Positions 52,402-61,221 of a DNA stretch of 64,000 nt are shown here, piece by piece. The notes under the pieces were generated by a model. That model worked only from the letters and a program-made list of their open reading frames with translations, was not told where the DNA came from and ran no database searches. Within the stretch, counting starts at the first letter, position 1. Every line of letters starts with the position of its first letter. The position numbers and the translations under genes are program-made. Source of the stretch: Candidatus Zixiibacteriota bacterium (GTDB lineage: Bacteria > Zixibacteria > MSB-5A5 > GN15 > JAAZOE01); the NCBI GenBank assembly GCA_036480375.1, contig JAZGGI010000024.1, forward strand, positions 1-64,000, written 5' to 3'.

Positions 52402-53679
52402 ATGAAAAAGATTTTACTTACTATCATGTTTTTATCGATTGTATCCGGTTTCTCGTTTGGCCAGGATTTATACTGGGGTGGGTTTGTCGAGGGGCTCTGG
52501 ACGGGAGGATTCAACGATAACAATCCAACCGGAAATGATTACATGGCCGCGGAAGCCCGACTCCAGTTACGTCTCGAATCCTTTGGAGATAACAGTGAAG
52601 CCTTCGCGCGCCTTGATTTTGTTCAGGATGGTTTTAATTCCGAACAATATTACTTTGACGTCCGGGAAGCGTATGCCAAATTTACCATGTCGATAGGGAT
52701 TGATTTCAAAGTCGGACGGCAGGTGTTGACCTGGGGAACGGGTGATTTGATTTTCATAAATGATGTTTTCGGCAAAGATTATCAATCGTTTTTTATCGGG
52801 CGGCAGGACCAATATCTAAAAGCTCCCCAGACGGCTCTCCGAGCCGAATGGTACGGCAATCTTGGCTCATTGGCACTCGTCGCCATCCCGGATTTTGAGC
52901 CGAACATCCTCCCCACCGGCGAACGAATAAGTTTTTATAATCCGCAAAGCGACGCCATCGTTGGCCCTGAAGGATATATATTACCGATCGAACCTGAAAA
53001 TAGTTTTGACAATGTCGAGATCGCCGTTCGCTATTCGAAAATGATAGGTGGAGTTAATTTCTCTGGATATGGGTATCGGGGATTTTATAAAGACCCCATG
53101 GGATTTGACCCAATGGCCGGTGAAATATTCTTCCCTCGACTAAATGTTTACGGCGCCTCATTGCGGGGCCAGGCCGGTGGCGGAGTCTATTGGCTGGAAG
53201 GCGGTTATTATGACTCTCGTCAGGATTCGAAGGGCAATAATTTTTTTATCATAAATTCATCGCTGAAGGCAATGGCCGGGTTTGAAAGGCAGGTTGCCAC
53301 AGATTTAACGGCTAATCTGCAATTTCAATTTGAGCAAATGGGAGAGTATGACGATTATGAAAAGTCGCATAATTTGGCGTCAATTCAGGCGGCCATGATG
53401 AGTATGCCTCAACCGGTCAAAGCTGAGAAAAACCGGACGCTGGTAACTTCCCGCTGGAGCAAACAATTGTATTCGCAGACCGTATTAATTTCGTTATTCG
53501 GTTTTTATTCACCCAGCGATGAAGACGCCTATGTCAGGTTTTCGACAGAATATAAATATTCGGATGAACTGAGTATAATGATTGGGGGAAATATTTTTGA
53601 CGGTAAGCATCACCACACCCCTTTTGGACAGTTTGATTTGAACGACAATGCTTATTTGAAATTTAACTACGGATTTTAG
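52402..53679 (+). CDS. Outer-membrane beta-barrel (DUF1302/porin-like) protein
   Basis: This 425-residue protein starts with a signal peptide (MKKILLTIMFLSIVSGFSFG, about 1-20). It then alternates amphipathic strands with aromatic girdles (e.g. AEARLQLRLESF, FDVREAYAKFTMS, KVGRQVLTWGTGDLIFI, LRGQAGGGVYWLEGGYYD) and ends in the terminal Phe (FNYGF), the signature of BAM-assembled barrels. VGRQVLTWGTGD is characteristic of DUF1302-type barrels. It probably forms the outer-membrane station of the transport operon. The product of the RND export path may end here. Confidence 0.88.
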   Translation: MKKILLTIMFLSIVSGFSFGQDLYWGGFVEGLWTGGFNDNNPTGNDYMAAEARLQLRLESFGDNSEAFARLDFVQDGFNSEQYYFDVREAYAKFTMSIGIDFKVGRQVLTWGTGDLIFINDVFGKDYQSFFIGRQDQYLKAPQTALRAEWYGNLGSLALVAIPDFEPNILPTGERISFYNPQSDAIVGPEGYILPIEPENSFDNVEIAVRYSKMIGGVNFSGYGYRGFYKDPMGFDPMAGEIFFPRLNVYGASLRGQAGGGVYWLEGGYYDSRQDSKGNNFFIINSSLKAMAGFERQVATDLTANLQFQFEQMGEYDDYEKSHNLASIQAAMMSMPQPVKAEKNRTLVTSRWSKQLYSQTVLISLFGFYSPSDEDAYVRFSTEYKYSDELSIMIGGNIFDGKHHHTPFGQFDLNDNAYLKFNYGF

Positions 53680-53690
53680 GAGATGATAAA

Positions 53691-53894
53691 ATGTCAGTAG
53701 AAGGAATGGTCAGGATTATGGCCGGTACACTCGTTATGATTTCGGTCGTTCTGGGACTTTTGGTTTCACCCTACTGGTTCATTTTAACCGGATTTGTAGG
53801 ATTAAACCTGTTTCAGTCGGCTTTTACCGGATTTTGTCCGGCCGAAACGTTTTTTAAGGGACTGAAAAAATCAGGTAAGGCCCCAACGCAATAG
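53691..53894 (+). CDS. Small DUF2892/YgaP-type inner-membrane protein
   Basis: This 67-residue protein has two hydrophobic segments (about 7-25 and 28-47), which resemble the membrane part of YgaP. The FCPAETFFKGL motif after the second helix keeps the conserved Cys (C49). AGGAG lies 8 bases before the ATG. It is the last gene of the RND operon, with a terminator 12 bases later. The function is unknown. Confidence 0.82.
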   Translation: MSVEGMVRIMAGTLVMISVVLGLLVSPYWFILTGFVGLNLFQSAFTGFCPAETFFKGLKKSGKAPTQ

Positions 53895-53905
53895 TTCATA
53901 TTGCC

Positions 53906-53932
53906 AGCCCGATCAAAAGCGACCGGGCTTTT
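53906..53932 (+). terminator. Intrinsic terminator of the RND operon
   Basis: A 9-base stem AGCCCGATC/GACCGGGCT (one mismatch) is followed by TTTT. It lies 12 bases after the last gene of the operon. Confidence 0.75.
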
Positions 53933-53940
53933 CTATCGCC

Positions 53941-53982
53941 CAAAATAAAACCGGGAGATTTCTTTCCCAAAAAATCTCCCGG
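53941..53982 (-). terminator. Intrinsic terminator of the minor pilin genes
   Basis: An 11-base perfect stem CCGGGAGATTT/AAATCTCCCGG spans 53951-53982. On the minus strand it is followed by TTTTATTTTG (53941-53950). It lies 36 bases beyond the PilX-type gene stop. Confidence 0.85.
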
Positions 53983-54017
53983 CCGATGGTAACTGCGTAG
54001 GTGTCGTATGTTTTTTC

Positions 54018-55712
54018 CTAAATTGTAGGCGCCGGATCGGTTATTTCCTCCAGAGTATGATATATTATCGGATCGACATGATCCTGCCGCCAGCCGACGC
54101 GCTGGAAAACCCGCAAAGATGGAGTTCCCGGCGGAAGGTTGCCGGGGTCAGTCAGATCGGTATCAAAGGCCCAATCACGGTTGGGCGGAGTATAGTATGT
54201 TCCGTCCCAGTTTCCAATTGCTTCCTGAGAAACCCAGAGACATATCATTGATCCGCGATAAGTCAAAGTTCTGTCCGACCAATTTTCCAGAAAACGAGGA
54301 AGGTTTTCCAACCCTCCGTTATATCCCGCTCCGTCTTCACCGGAATTTTTATTGCCGGTTATGAACGAAAAATTCGCCGTGGTCGATAGGGCCGTTCTGT
54401 TATTTTTATCATCCGAACCGGAAACCAGGGGATCATCTAGCCAATTGCCGGATAGAATCGTCAGGGCATCGGCAATAATTGCCATCGGTTTTTTATTATT
54501 AGAATTGATATCGCCCATGGTATAAACCGGATTTTCAGAAGCAATTGTCAGCGACGCACCGATATCTTCAGCATTGTAAATACGAGTGCCTCTCAATCCG
54601 GTCCTGTTATCGGCCGTATAAATGTTTCCATTCGACGGGAAATAAGCGGAATTTTTGAATATGTTCATATCTATATCGTAAACGACAGCGTCTTTATTTT
54701 CCCGTTTATCATGGAAAGTTGATTCCTTCAACGAACCGTCGGCAAGAAGATTTGCCGTAACATTAACCCAGGATCCTCCACCAACGTCATATAAGGCTTG
54801 CCCGTCAATGATTTTGAAAGCTGCGTTATGCTCGAAAGATTCGTTGTTCCCTCCGTCAAAAGAGGCTCTATTGATAATCTTATGCGCGTCTTCGTCCGGA
54901 TTATCGAAGGGCAGTCTCAATTTTTCCTGTCCAAAATCGGAGTCTTTTACCCGCCCTCCCCAGCGGGTCGAAGCGGTGTCAAACCAGTGATCGTCATTGG
55001 CATCCAGCCAGTCGCTTCCGTCGCGCATGGAATAATAATTCCCATCCATACCCAGTATATTTACTTCGCCATTGGCCTCGCCGGCGCCGGAGCCTGGTTT
55101 GCGGCCATGATAAATACTACCGTATGATGTCAAATAAGAGTTAATGTCCAAGCTGTTTCCGGATTGAAGATAGATGTTTTTATTTGAATGAATTCGTCCG
55201 TTAATCACCATTGTTGGTCCGGGGGCGATTTCAAGATCATTTTCGTAAAAAACCGCGAATTGAAAAATCGGCACCAGGGCGCATTCAAACTCCTGATAAA
55301 GTCTAACCTGGCTCCCATCGACCAACGATGTCCCGATTGATTCAATCGTGTAAGTTTTAACGCTAGCGTGCAGACCTGCAAAATCTCCCTGAGCCAGCTT
55401 TTTATTTTCAAAGGCGCCGTTGTCGGTAGTCACATACGCTACATTCGCCGAGGGGAGACCTTCACTGCCGGATGGCATTGTTTCCGGCGGAGCGCCATGT
55501 TCTTCATAATATGTTTGCAATGCGGCCGCGGCTTTTTCCAGCCCCGCTTCAGCCGTATAAAAGGCGACCATCTCATTCATTTCGTTACCGGCAATTGAAA
55601 TTTCGTCATTGGAGGTCTTTATAATTCCAATGCCAATAATGGTAAGCATCAGGGTCAACATCAGGGCAATAAATAATGCCATTCCTTTTTCATTTTTTAT
55701 GACGCGAAACAT
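54018..55712 (-). CDS. Type IV pilus assembly protein, PilX-like
   Basis: This 564-residue protein is counted from the ATG at 55712, which has AAGGAG 7 bases upstream; a TTG at 55730 is weaker. The N-terminus KNEKGMALFIALMLTLMLTIIGIG has a short basic leader ending in G and a hydrophobic helix, as in PilX-type minor pilins. The next region (SNDEISIAGNEMNEMVAFYTAEAGLEKAAAAL) has the conserved ExAF/AEAGLE segment. The large remaining C-terminal domain holds a stretch of repeated GxxN/DxN loops, much longer than the usual 200 residues, so it may have an added adhesive domain. It is the third gene of the pilin operon. Confidence 0.85.
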   Translation of the reverse strand: MFRVIKNEKGMALFIALMLTLMLTIIGIGIIKTSNDEISIAGNEMNEMVAFYTAEAGLEKAAAALQTYYEEHGAPPETMPSGSEGLPSANVAYVTTDNGAFENKKLAQGDFAGLHASVKTYTIESIGTSLVDGSQVRLYQEFECALVPIFQFAVFYENDLEIAPGPTMVINGRIHSNKNIYLQSGNSLDINSYLTSYGSIYHGRKPGSGAGEANGEVNILGMDGNYYSMRDGSDWLDANDDHWFDTASTRWGGRVKDSDFGQEKLRLPFDNPDEDAHKIINRASFDGGNNESFEHNAAFKIIDGQALYDVGGGSWVNVTANLLADGSLKESTFHDKRENKDAVVYDIDMNIFKNSAYFPSNGNIYTADNRTGLRGTRIYNAEDIGASLTIASENPVYTMGDINSNNKKPMAIIADALTILSGNWLDDPLVSGSDDKNNRTALSTTANFSFITGNKNSGEDGAGYNGGLENLPRFLENWSDRTLTYRGSMICLWVSQEAIGNWDGTYYTPPNRDWAFDTDLTDPGNLPPGTPSLRVFQRVGWRQDHVDPIIYHTLEEITDPAPTI

Positions 55713-55735
55713 TAGTCCGCTCCTTGGCAACGAGA

Positions 55736-56548
55736 TTAAGTTCCCAGGTTTCTAAGGTAAACCTGCGATTGATAAGTTTCGAATCGATACGGCTCTTCCT
55801 CAAATTCAATATCGGATCTTTCGGTACGGGCGGTCACGGCGATACTGATTCGCCGGACATCATTAACTAAAGTCGGGCTATCCATGGTGATACCGTTTCT
55901 AAGTGTATAGGTGAATTGCAAATCGGCTATGTCTTCGGCATAAATTTGCGGTAGGGCGTTTCCGAACTGAACCATTAACCGAGGGTGAAGGGTATCGCTA
56001 TAATCGATATAATACTTTACTTTTTCTATGGTATACAAATTCGAACCGGACGGATAGGCTTTGGACAACACGGATGTATTATGCTGGATATGCGATGATC
56101 CGGTTTGAACTTCTGTAATTGTAAAGAATTCCCCGCTTTCGGTGTTAGGATCATGTATGTAGGCAATCTGTCCTTCCTCAAAACAGCTAACGTCATACCC
56201 GTCGCAACTCAATTCAGATGATGGATTGGGCATAGAATTTACAATCGGAGCGTCACAGGATGACGTCCGGTAGTGAAGCATTATCGTATCCGGATCAGTG
56301 TTTGAAGCCTCAAAAGCGTTTAGGCCATTTGGCAGATCGTATCCGGCCATTCTGATTTGACGGGTCAACTCATCTATTGAGGCTCTGGCATTTTGCTGCA
56401 TTTCGATAACAGAATCCTGGATATTCCAGGCATGGTGTTGATTAATATAAACCCTGAACATCACCGCCGATATTATCCCGGTCAAAAGAACCGCCAATAG
56501 TATTTCAACCAGAGTCACGCCCTTATTCGATTTTAATATTTTCATCAT
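55736..56548 (-). CDS. Prepilin-type protein, PilW-like
   Basis: This 270-residue protein begins with a class III signal sequence: SNKGVTLVEILLAVLLTGIIS, with cleavage after G and the conserved Glu at position 5 of the mature protein. Residues NARASIDELTRQIRMAGYD are the PilW-type helix-loop. The C-terminal part is beta-rich, with a Cys-containing loop (CDGYDVSCFEE). It is a minor pilin that primes pilus assembly. It lies 10 bases from the next gene in a pilV-pilW-pilX-like order. Confidence 0.88.
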   Translation of the reverse strand: MMKILKSNKGVTLVEILLAVLLTGIISAVMFRVYINQHHAWNIQDSVIEMQQNARASIDELTRQIRMAGYDLPNGLNAFEASNTDPDTIMLHYRTSSCDAPIVNSMPNPSSELSCDGYDVSCFEEGQIAYIHDPNTESGEFFTITEVQTGSSHIQHNTSVLSKAYPSGSNLYTIEKVKYYIDYSDTLHPRLMVQFGNALPQIYAEDIADLQFTYTLRNGITMDSPTLVNDVRRISIAVTARTERSDIEFEEEPYRFETYQSQVYLRNLGT

Positions 56549-56558
56549 GTCATCCTCC

Positions 56559-56921
56559 TTAAGGCGCGTCGGTCTTAATCAAAGAATTAATGGCGTAAGA
56601 CCTGACGGTTGAATCGGGGGAGACCCAGGTGGCGGAGATGGATACTTCTCGGAGGTGAGATCCGGCGTCGCTTACAACCCATTCTCGAAGTATACCATCT
56701 ACCGTATCTTCTCCTGAAACCGGTTCATTTTCAGCCCGTAATTCCTCAAGTTTTTGCTGAAGTAGTTGAGTGCAGGTGGTTGTGCTTGATGCCCAGCTGT
56801 TCCCGTCAACGGCGACCATAGCCATATGCAAAAGAAGCATTAAGGAAAAAGCCATGATAAACATTGATGTCAAAACTTCGAGGAGGGAAAAGCCATCTTC
56901 GTTAAATAGTTTTATTTTCAT
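56559..56921 (-). CDS. Prepilin-type protein, PilV-like
   Basis: This 120-residue protein starts with NEDGFSLLEVLTSMFIMAFSL, with prepilin peptidase cleavage after G and the conserved Glu at +5, then TCTQLLQQKLEELRAE and a short beta-domain. PilV/PulI-type minor pilins have this size. It is the first gene of the minus-strand pilin operon. No major pilin, FimT/GspH or secretion ATPase is in the window. Confidence 0.87.
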   Translation of the reverse strand: MKIKLFNEDGFSLLEVLTSMFIMAFSLMLLLHMAMVAVDGNSWASSTTTCTQLLQQKLEELRAENEPVSGEDTVDGILREWVVSDAGSHLREVSISATWVSPDSTVRSYAINSLIKTDAP

Positions 56922-57411
56922 CTTAACAACCCTTTTTTAGTTGTCCGGGTGAATATGTACAAGAAATGTGCCGGATAGGCAGGTTCACCAAAAGGGGCAA
57001 TAATAAATATAATGTTTCGAGTTGAAACCGTAAACGATGCTCTGGTAATATGCTATTGCATAATCGATTACAGGAAATTATAGATTGAACATCTTTTGGT
57101 TTACCGATATCAATCGAAAAAAAATGGAGATAATAATCAGACTTAAACCGAAAAAAGCCTGGAGATTTGTTGATTTGAAACAATAAATATTGGAGATGTC
57201 CCATATATGGGATAGGCTTATTTGGTAAATCGTGAAATTTCGGTATAAGATAGTTGCCTTTAACAGGTTGAGCGCATATTTTGTGCGCCGATAATGTTAA
57301 TAAGTCAGAATAACGGAAAAGCACAAAAATATTGTGTAATTATTCTGGACTGGCTCTATCGGTATGGCATATATTAGCAGAACTACGGTTGAGGAAACGT
57401 AAGGTATTCCG
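56922..57411. other. Divergent intergenic region between pilin and potassium channel genes
   Basis: This AT-rich spacer of about 490 bases contains an imperfect palindrome GCGCA-N6-GTGCGC (about 57270-57287). A minus-strand open frame of 133 codons overlaps it but lacks a ribosome site and homologous features, so I do not call it. Promoters for both flanking units should lie here, but no confident hexamers were seen. Confidence 0.5.
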
Positions 57412-58410
57412 ATGAATTATGAAGCTAAATTCCGATTGGCAATTGGATTCGGATTATTGATAATCTTTATCGGAACCACGGGTTATTCATTTTTGGAAGA
57501 CTGGGGAATTCTCGACTCCTTATATATGACGATAATTACTCTTTCTACGGTTGGATTTATGGAGGTTCGTCATCTATCCGAAGCCGGTCGTGTCTTTACC
57601 ATATTCCTAATTGTCTTTGGAGCATTTAATGCGGCCTTTATATTAACGGCTGCCGTACAATTTGTTTTACAGGGACAATTGGAATTGATACTGGGAAAAC
57701 GAAAAATGGAAAAAAAACTCCAAAAACTCGAAAACCATATTATCCTGTGCGGCCTTGGCCGAGTCGGCCGACAAATCGCCAGTGAATTTGAGCGGCGCAA
57801 GGAAAAATTCGTCGTAATCGAGCAGGACGTCGACATGGTTGAAGATGCTCGCAAGCAGGGATTTTACGTTCTGGAAGGCAATGCCGCCGATGATGAGGTC
57901 CTCGAACACGCCGGAATAGGCAAAGCCAGAGCAATTGTTTCGACCTTGCCCGATGACGCCGATAATGTTTACCTGGCCCTGACCGCCCGACAAATAAACT
58001 CGGATTTGCTGATAATCGCTCGCGCCGAAACACTGTTGGCCAAGAAAAAACTCCGTCGAGCCGGAGCGGACAAAGTGATATGCCCTCATGAATTAGGCGG
58101 CGTGCAGATGGCTATGGCGACCTTAAGACCCAATGTCGTCGATTTTCTGCAATTGGCCACGGTTGTTCCGGGAGGCGAACGATTGGGGATCGAAGAAATC
58201 ACGATTAGAGATGGCGGTATTTTGACAGGAAAAAGCATTATTGAGGCCGCCATAAAATCAAAATATGACGCCATCGTCGTTGGATTACGAAAAGGAACAG
58301 GTCAGATTTTATTTAATCCTTCGGGTGAAACAACTATGGAAAATGGAGATATTTTAATTGTTTTGGGAGAGAACGGCACCCTTGAAAGATTGTCGGCTGA
58401 TTTAGCATAA
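57412..58410 (+). CDS. Potassium-channel/RCK (TrkA-N, TrkA-C) protein with unusual pore motif
   Basis: This 332-residue protein has two membrane helices (about 8-26 and 60-82) around a pore loop TIITLSTVGFMEV (T46-V47-G48-F49-M50-E51). It is followed by a TrkA-N Rossmann domain beginning HIILCGLGRVGRQIASEF (about 108-125) and a TrkA-C domain (about 245-330). This MthK-like layout makes a ligand-gated K+ channel. The filter reads TVGFM rather than TVGYG, so the second glycine of the selectivity filter is missing. The ion selectivity is thus uncertain. The channel gate would respond to nucleotide or Ca2+ binding to RCK. Confidence 0.85.
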   Translation: MNYEAKFRLAIGFGLLIIFIGTTGYSFLEDWGILDSLYMTIITLSTVGFMEVRHLSEAGRVFTIFLIVFGAFNAAFILTAAVQFVLQGQLELILGKRKMEKKLQKLENHIILCGLGRVGRQIASEFERRKEKFVVIEQDVDMVEDARKQGFYVLEGNAADDEVLEHAGIGKARAIVSTLPDDADNVYLALTARQINSDLLIIARAETLLAKKKLRRAGADKVICPHELGGVQMAMATLRPNVVDFLQLATVVPGGERLGIEEITIRDGGILTGKSIIEAAIKSKYDAIVVGLRKGTGQILFNPSGETTMENGDILIVLGENGTLERLSADLA

Positions 58411-58472
58411 AATCATCGATTTATGACATAAATTAATCTTTGGGCTAAGTTTCCCAAATATTTAGAAAGACC

Positions 58473-58501
58473 TTGCAAACTAAGCTATTTTTTTGTAATA
58501 T
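58473..58501 (+). promoter_or_regulatory. Possible promoter for the symporter gene
   Basis: TTGCAA (58473-58478) and TAATAT (58496-58501) are separated by 17 bases, 36 bases before the ATG at 58537. Confidence 0.4.
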
Positions 58502-58536
58502 AACAGCTTAACTTAACTGGATGGAACGGATAAACT

Positions 58537-61014
58537 ATGTTTGATCGTACTGGAAACTACCTGATCTACGCCATTTTGCTTAGTATGATCTTGGGTGTTG
58601 CCTTTGTAGGTATCTTCGGGGATGCCGGACTTCATGTCAAATTCCTCGGCGATATGTTCCTGGCGGCATTGAAGATGGTTGTCATTCCGCTTCTGTTCTT
58701 TTCCATGGTGGTTGGTATATCCAACCTCGGAGATGTCCGCAAGCTCGGCCGGACCGGAGCCAAAACAATCGGGTATTTTTTGGCTACCAGCACTATCGCG
58801 GTAGTCATTGGCTTAATACTGGTCAATTTGATTCAACCGGGCAGCGGATTTACCTTTTCCGGAGCGGCCGCTCCGGAAACAATCGGCCATCAGGATTCAT
58901 ATTCCTTTTTCACATGGCTGACGGATCAAATACCCTCTAACATCCTTAAGGCCGCGGCCGAGACGAAAGTTTTGCCAGTAATCGTCTTTGCCTTGATTTT
59001 CGGCGGCGTGTTGACCACAATCGGCAGTAAAGGAAGAACTGTGATTTCCTTTTGCGATGCCGTGAACGATGTCTTTATGAAAATCGTGCATCTGATTATG
59101 TGGTTCGCTCCGATCGGAATTTTCGGTCTTGTTGCCGGTCAATTGGCGGCTGAAGGAGGCCTCAGTCAATTTACCTCAATTTTATCCGCTTTGGGCAAAT
59201 ACAGCGCTGTCGTGATTATCGGACTATTGATCCACGGCATTTTCATTCTCCCGCTGGCCCTTAAGTTTATGGCCGGGAAATCACCGATTGAGTATTTTGT
59301 CGGGATGTCTCAGGCGTTAATGACCGCATTTGCGACAGCTTCTTCTTCGGCGACTCTGCCGGTGACGATGGACTGCGTCGCGGAAAAAAATGACATTGAC
59401 AAACGGGCATCGTCGTTCGTTTTGCCTTTGGGCGCGACCATTAATATGGACGGAACGGCTCTTTATGAAGCCGTCGCCGCGCTCTTTATCGCGCAGGCTT
59501 ATGGGATTTCCCTCGGGATTGTCGGGCAAATTACTATCTGCCTGACGGCGGTACTCGCTTCGATTGGAGCGGCAGGAATTCCTCAGGCCGGTTTGATTAC
59601 GATGGTGCTTGTTTTGCAGGCGGTTGGCCTGCCTCTGGAAGGAATCGGGTTGATTTTGTCGATCGACTGGTTCCTTGACCGCTGTCGCACTACCGTAAAC
59701 GTCTGGGGCGATTCAATCGGCGCCGCCGTAATCGCCACTACAGCCGAGATCGGTCTCGTTGATCGGCGAAGACGAAAACCCGAGAAATCAACCTGGATGA
59801 AATCGACCGCGCGTCGTAAAGATACGCCCAGAAAACGGCAGAAACCAGATTCGACGCGTAAGGTAAAGGGTAAACCGATCTCGACGGTTTCGAAACGGAG
59901 CAGCGTACCCGACAAAACGGCCACTAAACCCGCCGAAAAAAGAGGGCGCAAATCAAGTCGCGTGGCGCAGAAACCCATCAAGAGGATTCATAAAGTTGAT
60001 TCGTCTCCTCTTAAAGGTGGTCGTGAGGAATATGGTCCGCAAGACATTCGGAAATCAATTTCAGGCGATGAACCGATTAAGAAAAAACCAATTCGGGGAT
60101 CTGAAAAGTCCCGAAAAACAGGTTCGTCTAAATCACTGGTTGAACCGAAGGTGGAACCGACTGCAAAAGCAAAACCGCGGGTTTCCAAATCAAATGGGGA
60201 AGCGCGTGAGAAATCTGCCGACGACAAGCCAATCTTTGGCAGGCGACAAAAATCATCTCCGGTGAAGAAAAAGCCTGATTCCAAATTTGAAAATGATGAT
60301 TCCGCTTTAAAAAAATCGGAACCGATTTCGAATTCAGGCAACACTTTTGATGTCCCGAAGTTTCCTTCAAGCATTCTCGATGATCTAAAAGTACCCGATT
60401 TATCGGGTGATCATGGAGAGGAAGAGAAGGCTACTGAAGATGCCCATAATTTGGGCAATTTCGATTTAGAATCGAAACCGATGGAAATTTCTTCTGATGC
60501 AACAATTGAAGAAACAAGCCCTTCCGTTGAGACTGAATCCGAATCGATACCGGAAAGTTCGAAGAAAGAATTCGAACGATTGGATAGAGCTGTCCTGGGT
60601 AATGACACCGCTGAAAAATCTGATTCATCAAACGATTCTGATTCTCATGAAGTTCAACAGGAATCAAGCGATAATGGTGATATGATTTCAATGTCGGATA
60701 ATGACCCGTCTTTACCCGAAGCTGACAGACCGATTGAAACCGAAATGCCTGATACTCCGGGTAAGATTGTTTCGGAAGTATCGCCAATGGAATCTGATAG
60801 TCAGGAGTCTGTTGATGATGTAACGACTTCGGAAGACAAAATTACGGTAAAGTTATCAGAAATTTCTGATGCTCCGCCCGAACCGGTAGAGGAATCTTTA
60901 CCTGAGGATTCTCGGATCGACTCAACTTCGGAGGATATCGCTCCGCTCAAAGATGAGGATACTGAAGAGCCTCTTGAATGGGGCAGAACAAAAAGGAAGC
61001 GTAATCGAAAATAA
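58537..61014 (+). CDS. Dicarboxylate/amino acid:cation symporter (SDF/GltP) with long charged C-terminal tail
   Basis: This 825-residue protein has an N-terminal transporter of about 408 residues with about eight membrane helices and the SDF hallmarks FATASSSATLPVTMDC (serine-rich re-entrant loop, about 268-283), NMDGTALYEA (about 308-317) and the final TTVNVWGDSIGAAVIA helix. It takes up dicarboxylates or glutamate-like amino acids with H+ or Na+. The other half is a non-membrane tail. Residues about 410-600 are rich in Lys, Arg, Pro and Ser. Residues about 600-815 are rich in Asp, Glu, Ser and Thr. A basic RTKRKRNRK end closes the protein. The tail has no globular motif and is much longer than the 10-40 residues usual in the family. 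It is probably intrinsically disordered. Confidence 0.92.
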   Translation: MFDRTGNYLIYAILLSMILGVAFVGIFGDAGLHVKFLGDMFLAALKMVVIPLLFFSMVVGISNLGDVRKLGRTGAKTIGYFLATSTIAVVIGLILVNLIQPGSGFTFSGAAAPETIGHQDSYSFFTWLTDQIPSNILKAAAETKVLPVIVFALIFGGVLTTIGSKGRTVISFCDAVNDVFMKIVHLIMWFAPIGIFGLVAGQLAAEGGLSQFTSILSALGKYSAVVIIGLLIHGIFILPLALKFMAGKSPIEYFVGMSQALMTAFATASSSATLPVTMDCVAEKNDIDKRASSFVLPLGATINMDGTALYEAVAALFIAQAYGISLGIVGQITICLTAVLASIGAAGIPQAGLITMVLVLQAVGLPLEGIGLILSIDWFLDRCRTTVNVWGDSIGAAVIATTAEIGLVDRRRRKPEKSTWMKSTARRKDTPRKRQKPDSTRKVKGKPISTVSKRSSVPDKTATKPAEKRGRKSSRVAQKPIKRIHKVDSSPLKGGREEYGPQDIRKSISGDEPIKKKPIRGSEKSRKTGSSKSLVEPKVEPTAKAKPRVSKSNGEAREKSADDKPIFGRRQKSSPVKKKPDSKFENDDSALKKSEPISNSGNTFDVPKFPSSILDDLKVPDLSGDHGEEEKATEDAHNLGNFDLESKPMEISSDATIEETSPSVETESESIPESSKKEFERLDRAVLGNDTAEKSDSSNDSDSHEVQQESSDNGDMISMSDNDPSLPEADRPIETEMPDTPGKIVSEVSPMESDSQESVDDVTTSEDKITVKLSEISDAPPEPVEESLPEDSRIDSTSEDIAPLKDEDTEEPLEWGRTKRKRNRK

Positions 61015-61034
61015 GCAAAATGGCTACGTTTATG

Positions 61035-61068
61035 ACCGGCTGAAACACTTGTTTTAGCCGGTTTTTTT
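61035..61068 (+). terminator. Intrinsic terminator of the symporter gene
   Basis: A 12-base stem ACCGGCTGAAAC/GTTTTAGCCGGT (one G-T pair) with loop ACTT is followed by seven Ts. It lies 21 bases after the symporter stop. Confidence 0.88.
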
Positions 61069-61221
61069 ATTATTATATTCCTGTAAAATGTTAATTTGTG
61101 AAATGCGAATTTATTAAGTGGCGAGATGGAAACTTTTTGAAACCGCAACGGTTTTTTGGGTGTATAGATAGATGTACTCAATAATATTTTATGCCATTAA
61201 CGTATTGATAACTGGGTAATT

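Noticed and set aside
56923-57324. 133-codon minus-strand open frame upstream of the pilin genes
   Set aside because: There is no ribosome site, signal or motif, and base use is that of non-coding AT-rich DNA. I treat it as the promoter region.
59988-60374. Long minus-strand frames opposite the symporter tail
   Set aside because: They arise because the low-complexity GA-rich codons of the tail contain few stop codons on the other strand.
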